Assembly (NCBI RefSeq): GCF_015291745.1
Contig: NZ_CP030059.1
Coordinates: 2,445,501-2,509,500, forward strand
Source: Bradyrhizobium sp. CCBAU 53351
Lineage (GTDB): Bacteria > Pseudomonadota > Alphaproteobacteria > Rhizobiales > Xanthobacteraceae
DNA: 64,000 nt
Direction: 5' to 3'
Positions within the stretch are counted from its first letter, which is position 1; each line of letters opens with the position of its first letter. Positions 25,652 to 33,903 of the stretch are shown piece after piece. The notes under the pieces were generated by a model. It was not told the origin of the DNA and searched no databases. It saw only the letters and a program-made list of their open reading frames with translations. Made by a program: the position numbers and the translations under genes.

Positions 25652-26614
25652 TCAGAAGCCGTAGAGCCGCGCCGGATTGTCGACCAGGATCTTCTTGCGC
25701 ACGCCGGCATCCGGCGCCCAGACCGGAAGCTGATTGAGGAGACGTCCGTCGTCGATCTGGTAGAGCGGCGCGATGTCGGTGGCCTTGCGTCCCTCGACCC
25801 GGCTCGAATCCGGATGCGGCCAGTCCGTGCCCCAGACGATGCGGTCCGCATTTGCCGCGATCAGCGCCTGCGCATAAGGCACCATGTCCTGATAGTCGGG
25901 CGCGAGCTTCGACGAGCGATAGGCGCCGGAGATCTTCACATAGGCCTTGCCGGACTTCACCAGCGCGACGAGATCGGAGAAGCCAGGCTGCTCCGCGCCG
26001 CGCTCGGCTTCGAGGCCGCCGAAATGGTCGAACACGACGGGCACCGGCGCCGTCTCGACCAGGTCCTTGATTGCCGAGATCATGGTCAGTGTGGTGTAGA
26101 GCTGCACGTGCCAGCCGCGCGCCTTCATGCGCTCGACGGCCGCGGTGAAGCGCGGCCGGCCGACATTGGGGTCGTTGACGCCGCCGGTCGCCAGGTTGAG
26201 GCGGATGCCGCGGAAGCCGTCCTGATGCATCGTGTCGAGCTGCGCCTCGGTGGTCTTGTCGTCGATCACGGCGACGCCGCGCGCGGTCGCGCCGCGCGCC
26301 TTCATGCCGAACAGGGTGGACGAGTTGTCGGTGCCGTAGACGCTCGGGGTGACGATCACCACGCGCTCGATATGCAGCGCCTTGTGCAGTGCGGCCATTT
26401 CTTCGGGGCTGGCGGGCTCGGGCGTGTAGACGCGCCCTGCGAAGAACGGAAATTTTTCGACATCGCCATGGATGTGGGTGTGGCAGTCGCAGGCATGCGC
26501 CGGGACGTCGAAATTCACCGGCGTTGCAGGCTGCGCCGCACGGGCGTGGGCTTTGCTGGTCATGGCTACTCCGGCGGCAAGGGAGGCGAAGAGGACGCCG
26601 CGTCGGCTGAGCAT
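25652..26614 (-). CDS. TAT-exported amidohydrolase-2 family metal-dependent hydrolase
   Basis: This 320-residue TIM-barrel hydrolase has a twin-arginine leader (MLSRRGVLFASLAAGVA). After the leader, ACDCHTHIHGD is the metal-binding HxH motif. PVVFDHFGG and WGTDWPHPDSS supply later ligands. This is the pattern of the 2-pyrone-4,6-dicarboxylate lactonase-like (LigI) group of amidohydrolase-2 proteins. The substrate is not determined. Start ATG at 26614 is preceded by GGGAGAG. It is convergent with the RND permease gene with only 3 bp between stops. Confidence 0.88.
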   Translation of the reverse strand: MLSRRGVLFASLAAGVAMTSKAHARAAQPATPVNFDVPAHACDCHTHIHGDVEKFPFFAGRVYTPEPASPEEMAALHKALHIERVVIVTPSVYGTDNSSTLFGMKARGATARGVAVIDDKTTEAQLDTMHQDGFRGIRLNLATGGVNDPNVGRPRFTAAVERMKARGWHVQLYTTLTMISAIKDLVETAPVPVVFDHFGGLEAERGAEQPGFSDLVALVKSGKAYVKISGAYRSSKLAPDYQDMVPYAQALIAANADRIVWGTDWPHPDSSRVEGRKATDIAPLYQIDDGRLLNQLPVWAPDAGVRKKILVDNPARLYGF

Positions 26615-26664
26615 GGTTTCTCTCCCTGCATCGTTCTTGAAGACGATGCCGGGACAGTATCACA

Positions 26665-27222
26665 TCAGCCCGGCAACCGCTGCACGTCACTGCATAGCTG
26701 CTCAACGAGGTCCGCAAGCGGGCGTGCGCCGTCAACACGCACGACCGGGCAGGACAGGCCGGCGAGCCACGCTTCATGCTTTGCGAGGCTGCGGCCGTCG
26801 CGGTCGCCGGCCTCGTAATGCGCGGCCCATTCGATGAAGGCTTCGGTCTCCTCATGACGCCAGCCGCCGGGCGCGACGGCATCAGCACCGAAATGCGCGG
26901 CCTCGCGGGCGCGCAATCGCTTCAACCGTAGTTCGCGCGGCGTGACCACGAAGACGACGAGGTCGAAATACGTGACGAGTTCGTCGCCCCAGCCGGTGGC
27001 GGTTCCGCTCAAGACCCAGTCGTGCCGCGGCAGGAACATCTCGCGCATCAGACGCAGCCGATCAGCGGCCGGGCGCGTGGTCTGGTAGGGCGGCACGGTC
27101 GGCAGCCAGAAATAATCGTCGCTATCGTGATGCGGCAGCGCAAGCCGGCCGGCAAGCGCGCGACCGAGCGTCGTCACGCCGGCGCCCGAGGCTCCCGTCA
27201 GATGGATGCGGCGGCTCTTCAT
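26665..27222 (-). CDS. P-loop nucleotide-binding protein (adenylate-kinase-like), Walker A without lysine
   Basis: This is a 185-residue P-loop protein. The N-terminal HLTGASGAGVTTLGRALA sits at the place of Walker A but has Val where the lysine of GxxxxGK[ST] should be. Downstream, DSDDYFW and a lid-like region with LRLKRLRAREAAHFGADA resemble nucleoside-monophosphate kinases. The odd P-loop is shared by a family annotated as AAA/adenylate kinase-like, so the protein may still bind nucleotide. ATG 27222 is favoured, with AGGTGA just before; a GTG at 27228 would add two residues. Confidence 0.75.
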   Translation of the reverse strand: MKSRRIHLTGASGAGVTTLGRALAGRLALPHHDSDDYFWLPTVPPYQTTRPAADRLRLMREMFLPRHDWVLSGTATGWGDELVTYFDLVVFVVTPRELRLKRLRAREAAHFGADAVAPGGWRHEETEAFIEWAAHYEAGDRDGRSLAKHEAWLAGLSCPVVRVDGARPLADLVEQLCSDVQRLPG

Positions 27223-27302
27223 GTTCACCTGACATTGTCTGAACCGGTCGGGCGGCTGGTCACAGCAATCGCGACGTCCAGGGCGCCTTGCGGCGGGCTC
27301 CC

Positions 27303-27653
27303 TCAGGCGGCGCGGCGGCGCTTCGTCGCTCGTCCGCTGGTCGCGAGTTGAGCCGACAATGTCAGGCCCAACGCCGCGACAATGCGCATGACCGTGCCGA
27401 ACTCGGGATTTCCCGTCTCTCCGAGGGCCTTATACAGGCTTTCGCGGTTCAAGCCGGCTTTTTTGGCGATGGTGCTCATGCCGCGCGCACGCGCAACGAG
27501 ACCGAGGGCGTCGCGCACGAAATCGGCGTCACCGGTTTCCAGCGCGGCGGCAATATAGGCGGCTTGGCGCTCTTCAGTGTCGAGATAGTCGGCGGCATCG
27601 AAGCGCGTCGTCTTGGATGCCGCTTTGACCGCCGTTTTTGCTGCTTTCGGCAT
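27303..27653 (-). CDS. Type II antitoxin, HigA-like addiction module antidote
   Basis: This 116-residue protein has a basic Ala/Lys-rich N-terminus, the segment RFDAADYLDTEERQAAYIAAALE, and an XRE-like helix-turn-helix (GMSTIAKKAGLNRESLYKALG). It matches the addiction module antidote family (TIGR02684-like). It should bind the toxin encoded upstream and repress the operon. Its ATG overlaps the toxin TGA as TGATG, so toxin precedes antitoxin in the operon, as in higBA. Confidence 0.88.
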   Translation of the reverse strand: MPKAAKTAVKAASKTTRFDAADYLDTEERQAAYIAAALETGDADFVRDALGLVARARGMSTIAKKAGLNRESLYKALGETGNPEFGTVMRIVAALGLTLSAQLATSGRATKRRRAA

Positions 27654-27943
27654 CACAATGTCTCCGCTAGTTGCTGAGCTAGCTTGATGTCCTGTCGCTG
27701 CGTGCGTTTGTCGCCGCCACATAGCAGGATCACGATCTGCGTTCCGCGCTGCACATAATAGATCCGGTAGCCCGGACCGTGGTCGATGCGCATTTCCCGG
27801 ATGTTGTGGCCGACGCCCTTGCTGTCGCCAGGATTACCCATCTCCATGCGGCGAAGGCGGACGGTGATACGGGCAACCGCGCTCGCGTCCTTGAGGCGAT
27901 TCAGCCACTCCGAAAAAAGCTCGGTCTGCCTCACCTCGATCAT
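27653..27943 (-). CDS. Type II toxin, RelE/HigB-like
   Basis: This 96-residue basic protein of the RelE/ParE superfamily (TIGR02683-like addiction module killer) has FSEWLNRLKDASAVARITVRLRRME, GVGHNIREMRIDHGPGYRIYY and VILLCGGDKRTQRQDI, the usual strands. The closing Arg/Lys/Asp cluster is where RelE-type mRNA endonucleases keep catalytic residues. ATG at 27943 is used; a TTG three codons upstream is possible, and neither has a strong ribosome binding site. It is likely co-transcribed with the antitoxin. Confidence 0.88.
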   Translation of the reverse strand: MIEVRQTELFSEWLNRLKDASAVARITVRLRRMEMGNPGDSKGVGHNIREMRIDHGPGYRIYYVQRGTQIVILLCGGDKRTQRQDIKLAQQLAETL

Positions 27944-28048
27944 GGGACACAACTGTAGCCCATGGGCGACAGCATGTCAAAGAAACCGGGGTGACGCAAC
28001 GAGACCGCAGGCGGTGCAGGATGCTGTGAAGCGATGCTGCGCGGGCGC

Positions 28049-29479
28049 CTACTGTCCCGACGGCGTACGCAGGCCGTGCCAGGCGTCGCGGACCTGGTGG
28101 TAGTGCACCTCGGGCAGGTAGTCCGGCGTGTTCAGGCTCAGCGTCTTGACGTCGAGATGGCCGCTCGCGCTGAGCAGCGTGTAGGAGGCGATGACGCGAT
28201 CGCGCTGCGCGCCGATCAGGCGGGCCTTGGCCTGGATCAGGTCGGCCTGCGAGTTGAGCACGTCCACCGTCGTGCGCTGTCCGCCGGCGGCCTCGCGCTG
28301 CACGCCTTGCAGCGCGACGGTCGCGGCCTTCACCTCGGACTCCGACGCGGAGACCGCGACCTTGGCGCCCTCATTTGCAACCCAGGCGCTGACGGCGGCC
28401 GTGCGCGCCTGGTTGCGCACCTGGTCGAGCACGAGCCGGCTCTGCGCCGTGATCTCCTTGGCCTGCCGGGTCTGCGCGGCGGCCTGGCCGCCGTCATAGA
28501 TCGGCGCGGTGACGTTGGCGACGATCGAAGCCTGGTCTTCGGCGAAGGTACCGAGCGTCGGGTCGTTGTTGCGGCTCTTGCTGGCGCTGCTCTGGATGGT
28601 GGCGCTCGGCAGCAGCGCGCCTTCGGCGATGCGGATGTTGGTGGAGGCAACGTCGACGTCGAAGCTGGCGGCCATCACTGCCGGATGCTGGCGGATCGCC
28701 ATCGTCATGGCGTCTTCGCGGCTCTTCGGCAGATAGCGGTCGACGACTTCGGCGGGCCGAAGCTGTGAGGGCGAATTGCCGATCACTTGCGCATAGGTCG
28801 CCTGGCTGATGGCGAGCGCGACTTCTGCGGCGTTGAGATCGGCAAGGCCGCGATTGAGGCGCGCCTCGGCCTGCGCGCTGTCGGTCGGCGTGACATCGCC
28901 GGCGTTGAGGCGGCGCTGGGTGACCGCGAGCGTCTCGCGCAGGAAGGCGACGTTGGAACGCTGCGCCTCGACCAGCGACTGGTTGGCGAGCACGTTGGTG
29001 TAGGCGGTGACCGCGTCGAGCAGGACGCCCTGGCCGACATTGCGCAGCGCCTCGCGGCCCGACTGCACCTGGAGTTCGGCGGCCCGCACATTGTTGGCGG
29101 TACGGAACCCGTTGAACAGGGTCTGCGTCACGGTGACGCCGATGATCCATGGCTTCAAATTGCCGGTCTGGATCGTGTTGTCGGGCAAGAGATTGCGCAC
29201 CGTTTGCAGGCCAGCGCTGAGGCTCGCCACGATCTGCGGCCGGTAACCGGCGAGGGCCTGCGGCACGTTCTCGTCCGTGGCGCGTTGTCGCGCGCGTTCG
29301 GCATTGAGCTGCGGGTTGGTCTGGTAGGCCTTGGCCAGCGCCTCCGGCAGGGCTTCGGCCCAGGCGCTGGAGGGCAGGGCGCAACAGAGCGCCAGCGTGG
29401 TCCATGTCGCAAGCGCAGGACCCACGCCCGATCGATGCCGCGTCATCACGCGACCAGCTCTGGCGGTACGTCCAATCAT
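28049..29479 (-). CDS. TolC-family outer-membrane efflux protein
   Basis: This 476-residue outer-membrane channel of the TolC family has a signal peptide (TLALCCALPSSAWAEA) and two homologous halves of long helices. ALAKAYQTNPQLNAERARQRATDENVPQA and VTQTLFNGFRTANNVRAAE belong to the first; VTAPIYDGGQAAAQTRQAKE and an NDPTLG loop to the second. It trimerises to form the exit duct for RND or type I export systems. The RND adaptor-pump operon 2.4 kb away lacks its own channel, so this is a candidate partner; the opposite strand and the intervening genes make that uncertain. Confidence 0.9.
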   Translation of the reverse strand: MIGRTARAGRVMTRHRSGVGPALATWTTLALCCALPSSAWAEALPEALAKAYQTNPQLNAERARQRATDENVPQALAGYRPQIVASLSAGLQTVRNLLPDNTIQTGNLKPWIIGVTVTQTLFNGFRTANNVRAAELQVQSGREALRNVGQGVLLDAVTAYTNVLANQSLVEAQRSNVAFLRETLAVTQRRLNAGDVTPTDSAQAEARLNRGLADLNAAEVALAISQATYAQVIGNSPSQLRPAEVVDRYLPKSREDAMTMAIRQHPAVMAASFDVDVASTNIRIAEGALLPSATIQSSASKSRNNDPTLGTFAEDQASIVANVTAPIYDGGQAAAQTRQAKEITAQSRLVLDQVRNQARTAAVSAWVANEGAKVAVSASESEVKAATVALQGVQREAAGGQRTTVDVLNSQADLIQAKARLIGAQRDRVIASYTLLSASGHLDVKTLSLNTPDYLPEVHYHQVRDAWHGLRTPSGQ

Positions 29480-29666
29480 GTAATCCCGCTTAATCCGGCT
29501 GTCCGCCCCCGCCGACGGTGGCCTCTTAACTGTTTAACCAGCCGAGGTCCCGCAGGCAAACTGCCGCGGGGGAAACCCCCATGAAATCCGTGCTTGTTGC
29601 AGCTTCGTCACAGGGGGCTTAAGGGAGCGCGGCAGAGCCTTACACCAGCCTGACCGCTCGCCGAAA

Positions 29667-30446
29667 TTACCGGTTCTTGTTCACCGGCTTGCGCTTCTCG
29701 ATGAACGCCGCCATGCCCTCGGAACGGTCCTCGAGCGCGAAGGTCGCGTGGAACAGGTTGCGCTCGACGCTCATGCCCTCGGCGAGCGTGGTCTCGAAGG
29801 CGCGGTTCACCGCTTCCTTGGCCATCGCGACGGCAGGGCGCGACATCGCGGCGATCTTTTCGGCCGCCGCCATCACCTCGTCCATCAGCTTGTCGGCGGG
29901 GACGATGCGGCTGACGAGGCCTGAGCGCTCGGCTTCCGCCGCATCCATCATGCGACCGGTGAGGCACAAATCCATGGCCTTGGACTTGCCGATCGCGCGC
30001 GTCAGGCGCTGCGTACCGCCGATGCCGGGAATGGTGCCGAGCGTGATCTCGGGCTGGCCGAACTTTGCCGTGTCGGCGGCGATGATGATGTCGCACATCA
30101 TGGCGAGCTCGCAGCCGCCGCCGAGGGCATAACCGGCAACTGCCGCAATCGTCGGCTTGCGGCAACGTGCGACGCGGTCGCCGCCGATCGCGGCAAAATC
30201 CTCGGAGAACATGTCGATGAAGCCCTTCGGCTGCATCTCCTTGATGTCGGCGCCGGCGGCAAAGGCTTTCTCGCTGCCGGTCACGACGATGCAACCGATG
30301 GCGTCGTCGGCTTCGAGATCATCGACGGCAGCTGCGATCTCGCGAAAGACTCCGAAGGAGAGCGCGTTGAGCATCTTCGGCCGGTTCAGCTTGATGATGC
30401 CGACCGCGCCTTTGCTTTCGACGATGATGTGTTCGAACGTGCTCAT
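29667..30446 (-). CDS. Enoyl-CoA hydratase (crotonase family)
   Basis: This 259-residue crotonase-fold enzyme of typical length hydrates trans-2-enoyl-CoA in fatty-acid beta-oxidation. The oxyanion-hole segments [11 protein letters not shown] and [18 protein letters not shown] are intact, and the two catalytic glutamates are present, in GGGCELA and in [19 protein letters not shown]. The C-terminal helices end [13 protein letters not shown], standard for bacterial short-chain enoyl-CoA hydratases. Other crotonases share the fold, but retention of both glutamates supports the hydratase call. It is transcribed alone. Confidence 0.93.
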   Translation of the reverse strand: MSTFEHIIVESKGAVGIIKLNRPKMLNALSFGVFREIAAAVDDLEADDAIGCIVVTGSEKAFAAGADIKEMQPKGFIDMFSEDFAAIGGDRVARCRKPTIAAVAGYALGGGCELAMMCDIIIAADTAKFGQPEITLGTIPGIGGTQRLTRAIGKSKAMDLCLTGRMMDAAEAERSGLVSRIVPADKLMDEVMAAAEKIAAMSRPAVAMAKEAVNRAFETTLAEGMSVERNLFHATFALEDRSEGMAAFIEKRKPVNKNR

Positions 30447-30592
30447 GCTCCACCCACGCGTTTGATTGGGCGGGCAATGTGCCCGCTGGCGCGGATGCCT
30501 TCAAGGGGGCTCAAGGCCCCGGAACACGCGGCGAGCGCGCGTTCCGGAAGAGGTGTTTCAGACGAAGAATTCGGGCCGGGCCGGGCTCGCAA

Positions 30593-31258
30593 TCACGCCA
30601 TGAACATGCGTGCGGCGGATGCCAGCGTCAGCAGCGTGCCTACGCCGATGAAGATCTTCCCGATCAGGGAGCTCTGGTCCCAGGCCGAGCTCTGCTGGCT
30701 GCTTGCCATCACCGGCGCCGGCCGTGGCTGGGCCTCGGTTGCGGCAATCACCGTCTTCTGCGCCGGCGGGCTGTCCTGTTGCACGGCACGGTCGATGTCG
30801 TTGAGCTGATCGGGTGCGACGACCTGGCTCTCGGGGTTCGGGGCGCCGGGATTATCGGCCGCGGCCTGGACATTGTCGTTGGCGCGGTCAGTCATCGCGG
30901 AGGCCGCCGCCGCGGGCGGCGTATCGGCGGCGGCGAGCTGGGCATTGGCATTGGCGACCGCCGGCGGCATCTGGCTCGAGGCCGGCGTGTCATTCTCGGC
31001 CTTGGCGTCGGCCTTCGGCTCCTCGGTCTTTGCCGGGGCGTCGGTCTTGTCGTCGGATTTCTGTGCGGTCTTGCTGCTGCTGGTGCGGCGCGACTCATGG
31101 CGCCGGTGCTTGCTCGGCTTGGCCGCGTCAGCCTGTTTGCCTGCGCTGTCCGATTTTCCGCCGGTGGCCTGGTCCGGCGCCGCCTGTGCAACGCCTCCGA
31201 ACAGCACGAAAAGGCCGGCAAGAAGGATCAATGCCGCGCGCCCGCTGGCTTTCATCAT
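30593..31258 (-). CDS. Hypothetical exported protein, low-complexity with C-terminal TM
   Basis: This 221-residue protein has an N-terminal signal peptide (ALILLAGLFVLFGGVAQA), a long Ala/Pro/Lys/Ser-rich region with alternating charges (residues ~25-185), and a C-terminal hydrophobic segment (IGKIFIGVGTLLTLASAARMFM). It would sit in the periplasm, anchored by the C-terminus. No domain is recognised. It is divergent from the EcfF-like sigma gene, with a 284-bp gap. Confidence 0.65.
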   Translation of the reverse strand: MMKASGRAALILLAGLFVLFGGVAQAAPDQATGGKSDSAGKQADAAKPSKHRRHESRRTSSSKTAQKSDDKTDAPAKTEEPKADAKAENDTPASSQMPPAVANANAQLAAADTPPAAAASAMTDRANDNVQAAADNPGAPNPESQVVAPDQLNDIDRAVQQDSPPAQKTVIAATEAQPRPAPVMASSQQSSAWDQSSLIGKIFIGVGTLLTLASAARMFMA

Positions 31259-31497
31259 GGTGATGATCTCCCCAATTCCGCCCGTCCCGGGAGCGAACAG
31301 AGACCCCGGGGCGTGACGACAGCGGGGCAGAAAATGGGAATCTTCGAGCTAGACCGGGCAAAAACGGGGCAAACCCGCCCGCTGCCACCGGGTGCGGGAC
31401 GGGCCGATCGGTGTTATGAGCCGTCGCAGAGGTTGACGGCCGTATCGGTCGCGAGGTCCGGGCATTGATCACGAATTCGTGATCTCGTTCGGCCCGC

Positions 31498-31522
31498 GTA
31501 ACAAATTGAACGAACGGCCGAA
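31498..31522 (+). promoter_or_regulatory. Candidate autoregulated ECF promoter (GTAACA ... CGAA)
   Basis: GTAACA at 31498 is followed after 15 nt by CGAA at 31519. This is close to GTAACC-N16-CGAA, reported for Caulobacter SigF, a homologue of the sigma factor encoded 20 nt downstream. A start site a few bases after CGAA would leave a short leader containing the GAGGGG ribosome binding site. The spacer is one base short, so this is a prediction. Confidence 0.45.
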
Positions 31523-31542
31523 TTGCATGGTGAGGGGCGCGC

Positions 31543-32088
31543 GTGCGCGGACGTGAGGACGAATGGACCGGCCTGATGCGGTCGGCCATGGCAGGCGATG
31601 ATGCGGCATATCATCGCCTGTTGAAGGCGATCACGCCGGTGCTGCGCGCCGCGGCGAGGCGTGGCCTGGCGCGGGCCGGGCAACCCCCTGATCAGGCCGA
31701 GGATATCGTGCAGGAGATACTGTTGGCGGTGCACCTGAAGCGGCACACCTGGGACAGCGAGGCCCCCTTTGCCCCCTGGCTGTTCGCGATCGCCCGCAAC
31801 AAGCTGATCGATGCGCTGAGGCGACGCGGCAGGCGCGTCTTCGTCAACATCGACGATTTCGCCGAGACGCTGCCGGGCGAGACTGCGCAGGAAACAGTCT
31901 CTGCGGGCGAGGTCGCAGCGCAACTGGGCACGCTGCCGCAGCGCCAGCGCGACGTGCTGCAGTCGATCGCGGTCGAGAGCGCCTCGATCAAGGACACGGC
32001 GTCGAAGTTTTCGATGAGCGAAGGCGCGGTGCGGGTCGCACTGCATCGCGGACTTGCGGCACTGACTGCCAAATTGCGGGACCACTAG
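31543..32088 (+). CDS. ecfF: ECF sigma factor, EcfF/SigF type (pair 2)
   Basis: This 181-residue ECF sigma factor has region 2 with PDQAEDIVQEILLAVHLKRHTW and APFAPWLFAIARNKLIDALRR, and region 4 with SASIKDTASKFSMSEGAVRVALHRGLA. The GTG start is supported by GAGGGG six bases upstream. The next gene (3 bp away) is a DUF1109 membrane anti-sigma factor. The pair corresponds to SigF/NrsF of Caulobacter and EcfF/OsrA of Bradyrhizobium, which respond to oxidants and metals. The symbol rests on this pairing and on family resemblance. Confidence 0.9.
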   Translation: MRGREDEWTGLMRSAMAGDDAAYHRLLKAITPVLRAAARRGLARAGQPPDQAEDIVQEILLAVHLKRHTWDSEAPFAPWLFAIARNKLIDALRRRGRRVFVNIDDFAETLPGETAQETVSAGEVAAQLGTLPQRQRDVLQSIAVESASIKDTASKFSMSEGAVRVALHRGLAALTAKLRDH

Positions 32089-32090
32089 TC

Positions 32091-32729
32091 ATGGATACCG
32101 ACCAACTGATCCGCTCGCTCGCAGCCGACAACGCCCACCGCGCCCCGCGCGTCGGGGCCGTGCTGACCATGGCGCTGCTGGTGGCCGCGCCCCTGTCGAT
32201 CCTGATTTTCGCGACCTTCCTCGGCGTGCGCGCCGACGTGATGACGGCCATGCGCAATCCGTTCTTCGACATGAAGTTCGCGGTCACGCTGTCGCTCGCG
32301 ATCCCGGCGATCATCGTCAGCCTGCATCTGTCGCGTCCCGAAGCCCTGATGCGCGGCTGGGGCTGGCTGCTGCTGCTCCCCGTTGGGCTGCTTGCGGTCG
32401 CGATCGGCAGCGAGGCGATGATGGCGCCGGCGATGCCGATGACGATGCGGCTGGTGGGCAAGAATTCCAGGGTGTGCCTGCTCGCGATCCCCGCGATGTC
32501 GCTGCCGTTGCTCGCGGGTGCACTATTCGGCCTGCGACATGGTGCACCCTCGCAACCCGCGCTGGCCGGCGCGCTCGCCGGCCTGGTGTCGGCCGGCTTG
32601 GCCGCGACGCTCTACGCCTCGCACTGCACCGATGACTCGCCCCTGTTCGTCGCGACCTGGTACACGCTTGCCGCCGCGCTGGTGACGGCGATCGGCGCGG
32701 CGGTCGGATCCAGGGTCCTGCGCTACTGA
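32091..32729 (+). CDS. osrA: DUF1109 (NrsF/OsrA-like) membrane anti-sigma factor
   Basis: This 212-residue protein has six hydrophobic segments, the DUF1109 layout. Cysteines stand at residues 129 (SRVCLLAIP) and 179 (YASHCTDDSP). As I recall, these are the two positions reported as redox-responsive in Bradyrhizobium OsrA, the inhibitor of EcfF. It should hold EcfF inactive at the inner membrane until oxidant or metal stress modifies the cysteines. It is co-transcribed with ecfF. The next gene is convergent, ending 10 bp away. Confidence 0.88.
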   Translation: MDTDQLIRSLAADNAHRAPRVGAVLTMALLVAAPLSILIFATFLGVRADVMTAMRNPFFDMKFAVTLSLAIPAIIVSLHLSRPEALMRGWGWLLLLPVGLLAVAIGSEAMMAPAMPMTMRLVGKNSRVCLLAIPAMSLPLLAGALFGLRHGAPSQPALAGALAGLVSAGLAATLYASHCTDDSPLFVATWYTLAAALVTAIGAAVGSRVLRY

Positions 32730-32739
32730 CGAGCCAGTC

Positions 32740-33840
32740 TCATGCCGGAATCGTGCCCTGCTGCATGCGGTGGAAGCGCAGCACCTGCTGCGCGGTCGAC
32801 GAGCGCAGCGCCTCGTAAGTATCGCGCAGCGTCAGCATGTCGGTCTGCGAGCCGCCCGAGAGCTTCTCGCGCATGGCGATGATGGCGCGCACGCTCGGCC
32901 AGGTCATGCCCGCGACCTTGGCGAGGATCATCACGCCCTCGGTGCGGCTTTCGATCATCATGGTCTCGGCGGTCTCGACCGGGATGCCCGCGAGCGCGGC
33001 GAGCCCCGCATTGGTTTCGTCGAACTTGCCCTGCTCGGCAAAATTGGTGACCTGGAATTCGTTGAGACGGCCGTCCTCGTGCAGCGATTTCACCAGCGCG
33101 CGCGCCATCTCCGTCTGCTTGGTCATGGCGGCGGCGCGGACCCTCTGGGCCACTTCCTGGACCACGCTCGACACCTCGTCCGCGAGCTCGGGATGCGCGG
33201 CCTCGAGCTTCCTGCGCACGCTCAGGGAGGCCTTGGCGACCAGCCTCAGGTAATGATGACGCGGCAGGTCGGGCCGCAGGCCGATGCAGGTGGCGAGGTC
33301 GTCGTCCCGTTCGGCGCGGGTGACGAGGTCGGTGAGGCTTCCCTCGGAGAGCCGCGCGCCCGGATTCTTGACGGTCGACTGCACCACGTCCGCGTCGCCG
33401 CGCGTCACCAGCACGTCGGTCAGCGCTTCCGACAGCACGCGCCGCAGCGAGATCGCCTTGAGATGCGCCTGGCCTCTCGTGCGCGCGATCTCGATCAGGG
33501 TCGTCTCGTCCAGCCGCTCCGATTTCGACAGCACGGGCCCGGAGACCTCGATGACCTCGTCGAGCGCGAGCGTGCGCATGATTTTCGGCGGCGCGGCCGC
33601 GATCGGTGCGAGGCGGTCGGCGAGCAGCGCCCTGGCCGACGTCTCGATCTGCTCGGCCAGGCACTGGAATACGTCGTCGAACACGCGGATGTGGTCGTCG
33701 GAATAATCCACCGCGTTGCCCACGAAGAGATCGGTGACGCGGCGCAACGTCTCGACCCGGCGCGCCACGGTGCCGTGCGAGAGCGCGGTCTGTAGTTCTT
33801 CCAGCAGATTCTCGGATGATTTTGCGGATTTGGATCTCAT
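32740..33840 (-). CDS. DUF2336 domain-containing protein
   Basis: This 366-residue soluble, mostly alpha-helical protein matches the DUF2336 family common in Alphaproteobacteria. Recognisable parts are the N-terminal ENLLEELQTALSHGTVARRVETLRRVTDLF and repeated helices rich in Arg, Ala and Leu. The function is not established; relatives in other alphaproteobacteria have been linked to cell cycle or signalling. ATG at 33840 is chosen, with AGGACAGGG before it; the frame extends to 33885. The following diguanylate cyclase gene upstream on the same strand is 63 bp away. Confidence 0.8.
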   Translation of the reverse strand: MRSKSAKSSENLLEELQTALSHGTVARRVETLRRVTDLFVGNAVDYSDDHIRVFDDVFQCLAEQIETSARALLADRLAPIAAAPPKIMRTLALDEVIEVSGPVLSKSERLDETTLIEIARTRGQAHLKAISLRRVLSEALTDVLVTRGDADVVQSTVKNPGARLSEGSLTDLVTRAERDDDLATCIGLRPDLPRHHYLRLVAKASLSVRRKLEAAHPELADEVSSVVQEVAQRVRAAAMTKQTEMARALVKSLHEDGRLNEFQVTNFAEQGKFDETNAGLAALAGIPVETAETMMIESRTEGVMILAKVAGMTWPSVRAIIAMREKLSGGSQTDMLTLRDTYEALRSSTAQQVLRFHRMQQGTIPA

Positions 33841-33903
33841 TGCCCTGTCCTGGAGCGCTCGGTCCGGCTGCGGCTTCTGCCGCACCGGAGAAAAATGGAT
33901 TGG

